In this document: positions 7,994-15,811 of the stretch, piece by piece
Layout of the letters: each line of letters starts with the position of its first letter
Numbering within the stretch: the first letter of the stretch is position 1
NCBI GenBank assembly: GCA_028284325.1
Contig: JANQRX010000005.1
Location: 248,001 to 312,000 of the forward strand
Direction: 5' to 3'
Source: Bauldia sp.
GTDB taxonomy: Bacteria; Pseudomonadota; Alphaproteobacteria; Rhizobiales; Kaistiaceae
DNA length: 64,000 bases
Notes under the pieces: generated by a model
Told to the model about the DNA's origin: nothing
Seen by the model: only the letters and a program-made list of their open reading frames with translations
Databases searched by the model: none
Program-made: the position numbers and the translations under genes

Positions 7994-8764
7994 TCAGCGA
8001 TCCCAGTTGAGGGCTGCGATTCTCGGATCGTCGGTGAAGGCCTCGCGATCGAACGAGATGCGGAGCTTCGGGTATTCGCGGATCGCCTGCACGCCGCTTG
8101 GACGGAGATTCATGCGCCAGGTCTGCACGTTGGCAGGCCGGGATTTGGTGAAGACCCGGCATCGCAGCAGCGCGAGATTGCACGTGTTTGCCGGTGCGCG
8201 CACGGATTCGTAGCGGATGATGTCGATGTCGCCGTCGCGCGCTGTATCCGCCAATCGCTGACAAGCGGCGTAGTCGATCGCATCCATCCAGTCGGCACGA
8301 TCTGCGTCGAGTGGCGGCCTGGTGAGGTCGAGCGCCCGCGCCGTCTTGAAGGCCGCCAAGAACGCCGAATACTCTGCCGGACTGGTCGGCCATGGCGTTG
8401 CCGGCGAGTCCGCAAAGAAGAGCAGACGATGGAAGGCCAACTCGGCCATCGCGGTCTCCACGGCCTCCGAGGCGTAGTAGACACCGTCGGTCATCCCGGC
8501 GCGACGGAACCGTGACCCGGCCGGATACGGCGCGTTGTAGCGGAAGGGGGTGGAAAGCAAGTAGTGGAGGTGTCGGCACTCTTCCGGGAGCGCAGGCTTG
8601 GTCGTTTCGATCAGACGTTCGAGAACGGACTGCTCGTCGACATCATCAACCAGCCGCAGCGTCGAGACATGGTGCTGCGCCTCGACGGCGCGCCAGCAAA
8701 GGCCGTGAAGCTCATGCGCGCTAGACAATAGCGCGTCGGGTGTCCAGGTAGGTGATGACATCAA
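7994..8764 (-). CDS. RES-domain toxin (NAD+ phosphorylase family)
   Basis: This 256-residue protein has the RES core: an LCWRAVEAQH start motif, a central RFRRAGMTDGVYYASEAVETAMAE segment with the conserved Arg/Glu/Ser, and YAACQRLADTARDGDIDIIRYESVRAP. RES toxins such as MbcT and Pseudomonas Res degrade cellular NAD+ by phosphorolysis or hydrolysis. The gene follows and overlaps by 44 bp the Xre/DUF2384-type antitoxin gene, the usual antitoxin-first order. The overlap is long, and a TTG at 8728 would reduce it to 8 bp, so the start is uncertain. The toxin gene ends 18 bp from tRNA-Ala. Confidence 0.92.
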   Translation of the reverse strand: MMSSPTWTPDALLSSAHELHGLCWRAVEAQHHVSTLRLVDDVDEQSVLERLIETTKPALPEECRHLHYLLSTPFRYNAPYPAGSRFRRAGMTDGVYYASEAVETAMAELAFHRLLFFADSPATPWPTSPAEYSAFLAAFKTARALDLTRPPLDADRADWMDAIDYAACQRLADTARDGDIDIIRYESVRAPANTCNLALLRCRVFTKSRPANVQTWRMNLRPSGVQAIREYPKLRISFDREAFTDDPRIAALNWDR

Positions 8765-9101
8765 AGAGCCCGGCGATGTCCTGAATCCGCTCGATCGGCT
8801 TGTTACCGAGTACGGTGTTGTCGTTTGTCAGCCAGCTTCGCGCCACGGCGTCGTCTCCGCCGACAATGGCGTCGAGCGAGCGATAGAGACGGACAAACAG
8901 GACGGCGAGTTGAAAGGACGATTGGCCCGGCTCGAGGAGGAGACGTCCCCGCTTCAACCGCGACACGGTTGCCTCGGACACCCCGAGGACGCGCGCAAGA
9001 ATCCGGTTGGACAGGCCGAGAATGTCCGCCGCGCGAACAGTCGCCTTGGTCAGCGCGCGTGCTTCGGCCGGGCTGGCTTCAACCTTGGTTCGGGTCGGCA
9101 T
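8721..9101 (-). CDS. Xre/MbcA/ParS-type antitoxin (DUF2384)
   Basis: This 126-residue protein has an N-terminal helix-turn-helix (ILARVLGVSEATVSRLKRGR) and a C-terminal toxin-binding domain (LFVRLYRSLDAIVGGDDAVARSWLTNDNTVLGNKPIERI) with the NxxLGNKP signature of this antitoxin class. It should neutralise the RES toxin by blocking the NAD+ site and repress its own promoter. A pair of CTTTCATG repeats lies immediately upstream. Confidence 0.92.
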   Translation of the reverse strand: MPTRTKVEASPAEARALTKATVRAADILGLSNRILARVLGVSEATVSRLKRGRLLLEPGQSSFQLAVLFVRLYRSLDAIVGGDDAVARSWLTNDNTVLGNKPIERIQDIAGLFDVITYLDTRRAIV

Positions 9102-9110
9102 TCGAGCACC

Positions 9111-9146
9111 CTTTCATGTGAGAGATATAGCATAGAATCTTTCATG
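9111..9146 (-). promoter_or_regulatory. Candidate operator of the RES/Xre operon
   Basis: The octamer CTTTCATG occurs at 9111-9118 and 9139-9146, 28 bp apart, flanking an AT-rich core (GAGATATAGCATAGAATC). This core is distinctly AT-rich for the window. It lies 10-45 bp upstream of the antitoxin start, where an autoregulatory Xre operator and promoter are expected. Confidence 0.5.
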
Positions 9147-9210
9147 AGAAAATATCCGAGATCCGAACGCCTTGCGCCTGTAGCGGCCACGGCACCGTCA
9201 CGGAATCTTG

Positions 9211-9238
9211 AACCGCTGTGACGCGGGGCGTCACGGTT
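9211..9238. other. Palindrome between divergent antitoxin and TPR genes
   Basis: GTGACGC (9218-9224) and GCGTCAC (9228-9234) form a perfect 7-bp dyad around GGG. AACC (9211-9214) and GGTT (9235-9238) extend it with a 3-nt bulge. It lies 50 bp upstream of the TPR gene start, so an operator for that gene is possible; an RNA hairpin is the alternative. Confidence 0.4.
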
Positions 9239-9287
9239 GCTGGGGTACAGTGCGCACGAGGCGGGGCTACGGGCAAGGAAGGTTGCC

Positions 9288-9830
9288 ATGAGTCTCCAGG
9301 CAATGCTGCGCGCGGCCGCAGCCGGAACCGCAATGGTCTTCGCACTTGCCGTCGCCGGTGGCGCCCACGCCATCGGCAGCGGTGATGCCACCACCACCGA
9401 AGCGCCGGAGTGCAAGACCGGCCAGGTGTGGGACGAGGACAAGGAAGAATGCGTCGACGCCGAGGCGTTGCTCGACGACGATGCGCTCTATGAGCAGGGC
9501 AGTGCGCTGGCGCTCGCCGGCAAGGTCGACAAGGCGTTGCCGATCCTGAACGCCATCGCCGATCGCGACGACGCGATGGTGTTGACCATGACCGGCTTCG
9601 CGCTGCGCAAGTCCGGTGAGGTCGATGCGGGAATCGCCCTCTACCACCAGGCGCTCGCGCTTGAGCCCGATAACCTCAACACCATCGAGTATCTGGGCGA
9701 GGGCTATGTCGCGGCCGGGAAGCTGTCGCTGGCGATGACCCAGTTGCAGCGGCTCAAGGGCCTGTGCGGCACCGATTGCGAGCACTACCGCAAACTCGCC
9801 GACGTCATCGGCGGCAGCGGCGCCTGGTAG
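9288..9830 (+). CDS. Periplasmic TPR-repeat protein
   Basis: This 180-residue protein has a signal peptide (start MSLQAMLRAAAAGTAMVFAL, cleavage likely after AHA) and a short Cys pair near the mature N-terminus (ECKTGQVWDEDKEECVD). Helical repeats follow: ALYEQGSALALAGKVDKALP, GFALRKSGEVDAGIALYHQA, and LGEGYVAAGKLSLAMTQLQR fit tetratricopeptide spacing. A second Cys pair (LCGTDCEHYRKL) lies near the C-terminus. The start is fixed by AAGGAAGG 6-13 bp upstream. The role is probably a protein-interaction scaffold; no partner is visible. It converges on a glutamine amidotransferase gene. Confidence 0.75.
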   Translation: MSLQAMLRAAAAGTAMVFALAVAGGAHAIGSGDATTTEAPECKTGQVWDEDKEECVDAEALLDDDALYEQGSALALAGKVDKALPILNAIADRDDAMVLTMTGFALRKSGEVDAGIALYHQALALEPDNLNTIEYLGEGYVAAGKLSLAMTQLQRLKGLCGTDCEHYRKLADVIGGSGAW

Positions 9831-9863
9831 CGGACGCAAAGAACAGTTGACGCGCGGTCGCGG

Positions 9864-10583
9864 TTACCGCGCGTCGCTGGCGAGCCAGGCATCGAGGAAG
9901 TCGTTGACGAACCGCGATGTCGCCGGATCGTGTTTCACCCGGCCGTCGAAGTGGTGCTCGGGCGGAAAACCGCCCGGCAGTTCGGCGCGGTCGCCGATGC
10001 TCGCGGTCCAGCGTTTGAGCATCGGGACGGTCAGCTCGATGTGGAACTGGATCGCGAACGCTGCCGGCCCATAGGCAAACGCCTGATTGGGAAAGGTCCG
10101 CGCGTCGCCGCGGGCAAGAAGATTGCTGCCGCGCGGCAGGTCGAATCCCTCGCTGTGGAACTGATGGACCATCGCCGGCCAATCGGCGACGACGCGTCGT
10201 CCGTCCGCGGTCGCCTCCAGGTCGAACCAGCCGATCTCGACGTGCCCGTCATCGTGCGGCCACACCTTGGCGCCGAGGTGACGGGCGAGCAGCTGGGCGC
10301 CGAGGCAGAGGCCGAGGAGCGGTGCCCCCTCGCGCAGCGGCACCGCCATCCAGTCGGCCTCGACGGCAAGATAGGCCTCGTCGTCGTTGGCGCTCATGGG
10401 ACCGCCGAAGACGATGGCGCCTCGGTGGTCGTCCAGGGTTTCGGGCAGGGGCTCGCCGAAACGCGGCCGGCGCACGTCCAGCCTGAGACCGCGCGCGGTC
10501 AGGCGCCGCCCGATGCGTCCCGGCGTGGAGTGCTTCTGATGAAGGACGACCAGGACCGGCCGCGGATCAGCCGGCGCCGTCAC
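9864..10583 (-). CDS. Class I glutamine amidotransferase-like protein
   Basis: This 239-residue protein is a stand-alone GATase1 domain related to the GMP synthase amidotransferase domain. The nucleophile is Cys93 in GLCLGAQLLA, and the catalytic His181 and Glu183 are in FAIQFHIELT, so the triad is complete. Stand-alone members hydrolyse gamma-glutamyl bonds in various small molecules. The start overlaps the 3' end of the upstream TerB-like gene by 17 bp, suggesting cotranscription and coupling. The substrate is unknown. Confidence 0.85.
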   Translation of the reverse strand: MTAPADPRPVLVVLHQKHSTPGRIGRRLTARGLRLDVRRPRFGEPLPETLDDHRGAIVFGGPMSANDDEAYLAVEADWMAVPLREGAPLLGLCLGAQLLARHLGAKVWPHDDGHVEIGWFDLEATADGRRVVADWPAMVHQFHSEGFDLPRGSNLLARGDARTFPNQAFAYGPAAFAIQFHIELTVPMLKRWTASIGDRAELPGGFPPEHHFDGRVKHDPATSRFVNDFLDAWLASDAR

Positions 10584-11025
10584 GAACGCTCTGCTTCAGG
10601 CGGATGCGGGCCTGGCTGGAGACCCCAAGCAGTTCGGCGACGCGCCAGACCAGGTTGTCCTCGAACTCGTGCATGTCGCCGTCGGCAAAGACCAGCCGCC
10701 ACATCATCTCGACGATCCGCTCCCGCTCGGCAACCTCCAGGTTCTGCTTGAGGACGCTGGTGAAGCCGTAGAGATCGACCGCCTCGGCGTCGGCGGCGCC
10801 GGCATCGTCAACCAGCCGTCGGGCCGCGCGATCGTCGATGGCGAACCGGGCCTGGAGCTGTTCGCGCAGGGTGTGGCGTTCCTCGTCGGTGATCACGCCG
10901 TCGATGGCGACGACGTGGAACATCAGCGCCGCGGCCGCAAGGCGGATGTCGTCCTCGGTGGTGGCCGGGGCTTCGGCGTCGGGCGCGGCGAGGTCGCGCA
11001 GGAACTTGGTGACGGCGTCGAACAT
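10567..11025 (-). CDS. TerB-like protein
   Basis: This 152-residue all-helical protein matches the TerB-like family. It has LAAAALMFHVVAIDGVITDEERHTL, with the acidic DG-x-DEE metal-binding-like motif, and later IVEMMWRLVFADGDMHEFED repeating the same motif. Such proteins bind divalent metal at the membrane in tellurite-resistance systems, but many stand-alone homologues have no known role. It is the first gene after the orphan RNA terminator and overlaps the amidotransferase gene. Confidence 0.8.
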   Translation of the reverse strand: MFDAVTKFLRDLAAPDAEAPATTEDDIRLAAAALMFHVVAIDGVITDEERHTLREQLQARFAIDDRAARRLVDDAGAADAEAVDLYGFTSVLKQNLEVAERERIVEMMWRLVFADGDMHEFEDNLVWRVAELLGVSSQARIRLKQSVRDGAG

Positions 11026-11081
11026 AGGCGGATGATCGATATAGTAGGCGTCGGCGGCGGAAGCAAAAGCGGTACGCCATG

Positions 11082-11109
11082 AAAAAAACCGCCGGCTCGG
11101 GGCCGGCGG
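11082..11109 (-). terminator. Rho-independent terminator of the orphan RNA
   Basis: On the minus strand GCCGCCGGC-type bases (11109-11102) pair with GCCGGCGG (11096-11089) around a 5-nt loop, followed directly by a run of seven T (11088-11082). This is the clearest intrinsic terminator in the window. Confidence 0.85.
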
Positions 11110-11291
11110 CTCTCTGCCCGAAGGCAGATCCTTTGTCGCGATGACTATCCGGGCGAAAACACCGGATTGCCAATAATCTCAGTCAAACAACCGCCAATAA
11201 CGACGCCACACGAAACAAGTTAAACAGGACCGGGTTCTTCCGCGTGGGAAGGATCGCTACCGCAAAACCTGCGGAACCCGACGCGAATCAC
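11082..11291 (-). ncRNA. Candidate orphan structured RNA, about 210 nt
   Basis: The 349-bp gap between the TerB-like and DUF3307 genes has no credible ORF but holds a complete minus-strand transcription unit. There is a promoter at 11298-11325 and a Rho-independent terminator at 11082-11109. Two hairpins near the 5' half (CCGCA...TGCGG and CTTCC...GGAAG) are enclosed by GGGTT/AACCC, giving a three-way junction. A TCTGCC-TTCG-GGCAGA tetraloop hairpin precedes the terminator (11113-11128). The size is like 6S RNA, but I cannot confirm that family; an attenuated leader of the TerB gene is the alternative. Confidence 0.55.
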
Positions 11292-11297
11292 ACTTGA

Positions 11298-11325
11298 ATC
11301 ATATGGGTTCCGCCGCACGTTGCAA
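11298..11325 (-). promoter_or_regulatory. Sigma-70-like promoter of the orphan RNA
   Basis: Minus-strand TTGCAA (11325-11320) and TATGAT (11303-11298) are separated by 16 bp. Transcription would begin near 11291, some 210 nt before the terminator. An alternative upstream TTGACG (11335-11330) is too far from this -10. Confidence 0.55.
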
Positions 11326-11373
11326 GCCCCGTCAAGGGGTTGGGGAGAACCCGGTGGAAAACTTCGGAGCGGC

Positions 11374-11760
11374 TCAACCGGAGGCCAGCAGAACGGCGAC
11401 GATAGCGATGTAGGTGAGGTGATGGCCGAGCTGGTCGGCGCCGATCGCCCACCAGAAGGGCGACTGGCTGGTTTCCCATCCGGTGCGGCGCATCACCTGC
11501 GATTTGGCCCAGTCGAGATGGTAGTGGATCAGGAATTCGCCGGCGACGATGATGGCGATGACGGCAGCGCCCGGCGTCACGACGAAGAAGACGGGCGCCG
11601 TGCCGAGCACATGGATGCCGGCATGGATCAGACCGCCCGGGTGCCCGTAGGTCCCCTTGTTGACCAACTGGAAGTGGGTCTGCAACGGGTAGTCGCAAAC
11701 GAAGTGCTTGATCTGCAGCCACACCATGAGGCCGAGAACGGTCGCCAAGGGTACGGTCAA
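11374..11760 (-). CDS. DUF3307-family membrane protein
   Basis: This 128-residue protein has the DUF3307 pattern: LQIKHFVCDYPLQTHFQ near the N-terminus, GLIHAGIHVLGTAP, then EFLIHYHLDWAKSQV and WWAIGADQLGHHLTYIAIV, with conserved His, Asp and Gln in membrane helices. The function of the family is unknown; the buried His/Asp pattern suggests metal or phosphate chemistry. It stands 77 bp downstream of the CHASE2 cyclase gene on the same strand. Confidence 0.8.
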   Translation of the reverse strand: MTVPLATVLGLMVWLQIKHFVCDYPLQTHFQLVNKGTYGHPGGLIHAGIHVLGTAPVFFVVTPGAAVIAIIVAGEFLIHYHLDWAKSQVMRRTGWETSQSPFWWAIGADQLGHHLTYIAIVAVLLASG

Positions 11761-11837
11761 TCTACGCTCCGCTGGTCGAGTTCATCGCGTCTGTTGTCCC
11801 ACGCCGTCGCCATCGCCGGGTATGACACCTGTCACAC

Positions 11838-14051
11838 CTATTTGCTGGTGGCCGTGAAGGTGCCGTCCCAGTCGGCCGGCGGCGGCGTCTCCCGATAGTC
11901 GGCGATACGGTCCCGGTAGACGTTGTACAGGGTTTCCAGCCCGTTGATACCCACCTCGCGGCAGGCGGCGATCGCCGCCTCCGCGGCGTCCCAGTCGGCG
12001 GCGCGATAGGCGGCGAGCATGGCCTCGTGAAGTGTCGCGATCCGCGCCCGCTGCCCGTCGTCGGCCGCAAGCGCCGCCAGTGCGGTGTAGATCCGCGTCG
12101 GCTGCGTGCGGCCCTTCACCCGCATCAGATCGAGTTCCAGGCACGCCACGCCGGACAGGCGGGCGACCGTCGTCTCACCCAGGACGATCGGCACGCCGTA
12201 GGTCTTGGACTGGCCCTCGTAGCGTGAGGCGACGTTCACGTTGTCGCCGATGACCGAGTAGTCGAAGCGCTGCTCCGAGCCGAGATTGCCGACGCAGCCG
12301 TCGCCGGTGTTGATGCCGATGCCGATCGCCACCGTCTGATGCGTGCGCCCGGCCGCTTCGGCTTCGGCCCGCCAGACCTCGTTCATCTCCCTGATCTTGG
12401 CGATCATGGCGATCGCCGAATCGACCGCGTGCTGGGGATGATCGGGATCGTCGAGCGGCGCGTTCCAAAAGGCCATGATCGCGTCGCCGATGTACTTGTC
12501 GATGGTGCCGCGGCGCTCGAGGATGATCTCCGACAGCGGCGTGAGCAGGCTGTTGACGAAGTGGGTCAGCTCGTGCGCGGTCATGCGCTCGGAGATCGAG
12601 GTGAAATTGCGCACGTCGCAGAACAGAATGCTCAGGTCACGCACTTCACCGCCGAGTTCGAGGCGATCCGGATCGGCGATGATCTCGTCGACCAGGCGTG
12701 GCGAAACGTAATAGCTGAAGGCCCGCCGGACCTCGCCGCGCTGCTGTTCGACGCGGCGGTAGATGTAGGTCGTGGCCGCCGCGACGAGCAGGAACAGGCT
12801 CATCGCCGGGAAGGACGGATCGAACAGGAAACCGTAATAGGCGTAGGCGGCCCAGCCGCCGACCAGGAGGGCGGTGACGACCCCGATGCCGGTCAGGGCG
12901 GCATGCGCGGCCGTCATGCGGGGCAGGAGGGCGGCCAGACCGAGACCGACCACCAGGGTGAGCACGATCTCGATCGCCTGGGCGAAGTCCGGCCGGGTCA
13001 CCGTCCGTCCCGTCAGGATGTGCTCGATCGCCTGGGCGTGGACCTCGACACCGGGGATCGAGGCGTCGAGCGGAGTTGCGCGCAGGTCAAGCAGTCCGGG
13101 TGCGCTGGTGCCGACCAGGATGATGTTGCCGGCGATCGCGGCGGGATCGGCCTCGCCGGCGAGCACCTGCCATGCGGGGATGTAGGCGGCGGGGTTGGAC
13201 GGCCGGAACTGGAGCCAGATGCCGCTGTCGGCGTCGGTCGGGATCTCGATGCCGCCGACGCGAATGTGGTTGAGCCCGGTGGCGGCGCCGAAGGCGGTTT
13301 CGCCGCTGGCATTGGAGGCCTTCAGCACATAGGTGCTGGCGCGCTGGGCGACGCGCAACGCTTCGGTGACCAGCGTCGGCACGAACTGCTCGCCGGCGCG
13401 GTACATCAGCGGCACCCGCCGTATCACCTGGTCGCGGTCGGGGATCCAGTTGATCGAGCCGATGCCCGCCGCGGCCTCGTCGAGGACCGCGAGATTGCCG
13501 GTGACGCCGGCGAAGTTGGGGACGAACGGCGCCGGGTCGTCGCCGGCGACGGCGAATCCGGCTTTGGGCGGCAGTTCGCCCCCCGCCCGCGTCGAGAGCA
13601 CTGCGGCGAGCACCGACGGGGTCTGGCTGATGATCGCGGCGAAGGCGGCATCGTTGGTCTCCACCTCCGAGACGACCGGGCGGATGAGGTCGGCCTGGTC
13701 CTCGGGCAGGAGCGCGACGATCTGTTCGGGCGATGTCCGGTCGGGTTCGGAAAACAGGATGTCGAAGGCGACGGTCGCCGCCCCCTGCTCCGTCAGCTTC
13801 ATCAGGAGATCGGCGGTGAGGCGTCGCGACCATGGCCACTGGCCGAAGCGGTCGAGCGATTCCTCGTCGATGTCGACAACGCGGACCGGCAGGCTGGGAT
13901 CGTAGCTTTGCGGCGAAATCTGCTGGTAGGAATCGAAAGCGATCAGGCGCACCGCCTGCACGAAGAACGGATCGGCCAGCCGCACCAGCGCCGGACCCAC
14001 CAGGATGGCGGCCACCAGCAGCAGGTACAGTCTGTCTGTGCGGACGATCAC
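11838..14051 (-). CDS. CHASE2-domain membrane adenylate/guanylate cyclase
   Basis: This 737-residue sensor cyclase has an N-terminal membrane helix (LYLLLVAAILVGPALVRLA), then an extracytoplasmic CHASE2 domain (roughly residues 25-350, with VRVVDIDEESLDRFGQWPWS). Three membrane helices follow (about 355-435), then a class III cyclase domain (about 450-640) and a short tail. Both metal-binding Asp residues are present (ILFCDVRNFTSISER and DKYIGDAIMAFW), as is the NVASR transition-state segment, so it should be active. It probably makes cAMP in response to an unknown periplasmic signal. A cyclic-nucleotide-binding protein gene lies 68 bp upstream on the same strand. Confidence 0.93.
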   Translation of the reverse strand: MIVRTDRLYLLLVAAILVGPALVRLADPFFVQAVRLIAFDSYQQISPQSYDPSLPVRVVDIDEESLDRFGQWPWSRRLTADLLMKLTEQGAATVAFDILFSEPDRTSPEQIVALLPEDQADLIRPVVSEVETNDAAFAAIISQTPSVLAAVLSTRAGGELPPKAGFAVAGDDPAPFVPNFAGVTGNLAVLDEAAAGIGSINWIPDRDQVIRRVPLMYRAGEQFVPTLVTEALRVAQRASTYVLKASNASGETAFGAATGLNHIRVGGIEIPTDADSGIWLQFRPSNPAAYIPAWQVLAGEADPAAIAGNIILVGTSAPGLLDLRATPLDASIPGVEVHAQAIEHILTGRTVTRPDFAQAIEIVLTLVVGLGLAALLPRMTAAHAALTGIGVVTALLVGGWAAYAYYGFLFDPSFPAMSLFLLVAAATTYIYRRVEQQRGEVRRAFSYYVSPRLVDEIIADPDRLELGGEVRDLSILFCDVRNFTSISERMTAHELTHFVNSLLTPLSEIILERRGTIDKYIGDAIMAFWNAPLDDPDHPQHAVDSAIAMIAKIREMNEVWRAEAEAAGRTHQTVAIGIGINTGDGCVGNLGSEQRFDYSVIGDNVNVASRYEGQSKTYGVPIVLGETTVARLSGVACLELDLMRVKGRTQPTRIYTALAALAADDGQRARIATLHEAMLAAYRAADWDAAEAAIAACREVGINGLETLYNVYRDRIADYRETPPPADWDGTFTATSK

Positions 14052-14119
14052 GTCGCCGGTCCCCCCTGATCAACGAGTATCGCGGCGAAGGCGCGTCTCT
14101 TCAACGCCGCGCGCGGTCG

Positions 14120-14689
14120 TCAGCGACCAAGGATGTGCCCGAAGAAGGTGCGAATGCGCGCCGCCACGTCGCCGGTTTCATGGGATTCGGCGGCGATGCG
14201 GTCGAGTTCGGCCTGGCGTTCGGCGAGTTCGGCGCCGAACCGGTCGACCAGTTCCGGGGTCCGGGCGAGGATCGCCTCGAGCGCGACCTTGCCGATCTCC
14301 AGCGCCTCGACCGGCGCCCGTGCGGTGACGGTGGCGTTGCGGCGCGCACCGGTGAGCAGCGACATCTCGCCGACGATCTCGCCGGGTCCGAGCGTCGCGA
14401 CGTGGCGTCGGTTGTCTTCGCCCGTGGTCAGGTGAACGTCGACCTCACCGGCCGTGACGACGTACATAGCGACGCCGAAATCGCCGCGACTCATCAGCAC
14501 CGCGCCCTCGGGGTAGGTGGCATGGGTGGCCTTGGCAGTGAGCGCGGCCATGTGGCTGTCGTCGAGGACCTCGGTGAACAACCCGACCTTGCGCAGATGC
14601 TGTTCGCGTTCGGCTGTGTCCAACGTGCTCGTCCCGGAGATGTACAGGGCGCGGCCGTCGCGCCCGATCAACGCGGGCCGAGCCGCCAC
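14120..14689 (-). CDS. Cyclic-nucleotide-binding domain protein without DNA-binding domain
   Basis: This protein of up to 189 residues is one cNMP-binding beta-roll. Its phosphate-binding cassette reads GEIVGEMSLLTGARRNATV, retaining the Glu and Arg that contact the cyclic phosphate and ribose. After it come only a helical tail (ELVDRFGAELAERQAELDRI) and about 25 residues; there is no Crp/Fnr helix-turn-helix. It overlaps the upstream DUF3179 gene by 22 bp; a TTG at 14623 would give a shorter start nearer the domain. It precedes the CHASE2 cyclase gene by 68 bp, suggesting it senses that cyclase's product. Confidence 0.85.
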   Translation of the reverse strand: MAARPALIGRDGRALYISGTSTLDTAEREQHLRKVGLFTEVLDDSHMAALTAKATHATYPEGAVLMSRGDFGVAMYVVTAGEVDVHLTTGEDNRRHVATLGPGEIVGEMSLLTGARRNATVTARAPVEALEIGKVALEAILARTPELVDRFGAELAERQAELDRIAAESHETGDVAARIRTFFGHILGR

Positions 14690-15678
14690 TCTCCTTCGGG
14701 CACAAACGCGGAAAATGCAAACGCGAACGTCACGTCATAAGGCAGCTCCGTGTCCGGCGCCTCGACACTGGTGACGCGCACGTCGCTGATCTCGCGGCCG
14801 CGCGCGATGTTGCGGCGGTCGTGGAGCGAGTTGCGGGTGGTTGTCGCCTCAAGCACCACACCGCCCTCCTCGATACGGCCCTCTTCGACGATGCGATCGA
14901 GTGGCCAGGCGCTGTCGCCGACGACCACCACGTAATCGAACATGCGCAAGCTCTCGGGCAGATCATAGGGGAAGGCGCTGCGGCTCGGAACGCGCCCCTC
15001 CATGCCGGCATAGGGCGAACTTCCATACGGGCGCAGGAACGGATCGGCCGGAATGAGGACCTCGCCGTCGGAATGGCGGTCCCGGAAGGTCCTCAGCGCT
15101 TCGAGCCGTGCCGGCAGGAGTTTCAGCGTCTGGCCGGTCAGCTCACCGATCAGGGCGCGGCCGCCGAATTGCTGCCACCACGATTCCGTCTGGTGGTCGT
15201 ACATCACCATGTCGAAATGGCGGATGCGGCCGGTGTTGCCGAAGGTCAGCTCGCGGTCGCCGAGCCGGCGATCGAAGACGAGGCCGGAGTTGCACAGCGG
15301 GCAGTAGGTGACGACGAAGGGCTGATCGCCGATCCGGTCGTTGACGATCTCGTGCCACAGCATCAGCCGCAGGGGATAGGCGCGGGCGACGCCGTCGAAG
15401 CTGACACTGATGACCGGCTCCAGCTCGCCCATGTCGGTGACGTCTTGGATGTCGTCCACCGGCGCGAACACCGGATCGTGGATCGGCGGGATCGAGTCGC
15501 GCCGGGCGCCGTCGAACTGGATCTCCTCGAACGGGATCTCCGATCGGGAGAAGTCGGTGCCGGGGAATTCGCGGGCGAGGTCCATGAGCGACTGCGCGCC
15601 GGCTGGCGCGGCGAGTGCCGTTGCGAGCAGCGTGGCGAGCGGCAGGACGGCGCGGAGAGATGGCATCGGAAGCCTCAT
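14668..15678 (-). CDS. DUF3179-domain periplasmic protein
   Basis: This 336-residue protein begins with a signal peptide (cleaved near APAGAQ). It contains the DUF3179 hallmarks: IPPIHDPVFAPV, YPLRLMLWHEIVND, VTYCPLCNSGLVFDR with its CPLC pair, and MYDHQTESWWQQFGG. The family is widespread and uncharacterised; the CPLC motif suggests redox or metal binding. It is the first gene of a probable minus-strand unit with the cyclic-nucleotide-binding protein and the CHASE2 cyclase, overlapping the former by 22 bp. Confidence 0.88.
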   Translation of the reverse strand: MRLPMPSLRAVLPLATLLATALAAPAGAQSLMDLAREFPGTDFSRSEIPFEEIQFDGARRDSIPPIHDPVFAPVDDIQDVTDMGELEPVISVSFDGVARAYPLRLMLWHEIVNDRIGDQPFVVTYCPLCNSGLVFDRRLGDRELTFGNTGRIRHFDMVMYDHQTESWWQQFGGRALIGELTGQTLKLLPARLEALRTFRDRHSDGEVLIPADPFLRPYGSSPYAGMEGRVPSRSAFPYDLPESLRMFDYVVVVGDSAWPLDRIVEEGRIEEGGVVLEATTTRNSLHDRRNIARGREISDVRVTSVEAPDTELPYDVTFAFAFSAFVPEGEWRLGPR

Positions 15679-15811
15679 CGTCGTGGACGCCCCTTCAGTT
15701 GTAGGTCGCCGGCGCGCCGCGGCGGCTCAAAAGACGGTAGATTCCTTGTGATGAGTGCCGGACGTGCCGTTGCGCCGGCGGGCGTCTTCGCCTAATCCGG
15801 CGGGACGCGGG

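Noticed and set aside
11082-11291. Assignment of the orphan RNA as 6S, RNase P, tmRNA or SRP RNA
   Set aside because: The size excludes RNase P and tmRNA, no SRP GGAA/tetraloop signature is seen, and the 6S central bubble cannot be confirmed by eye.
12339-14069. Long open frame on the + strand opposite the CHASE2 cyclase gene (576 codons)
   Set aside because: It is the antisense shadow of a well-supported cyclase gene; the translation is low-complexity, rich in Asp/Gly/Arg, and has no family features.
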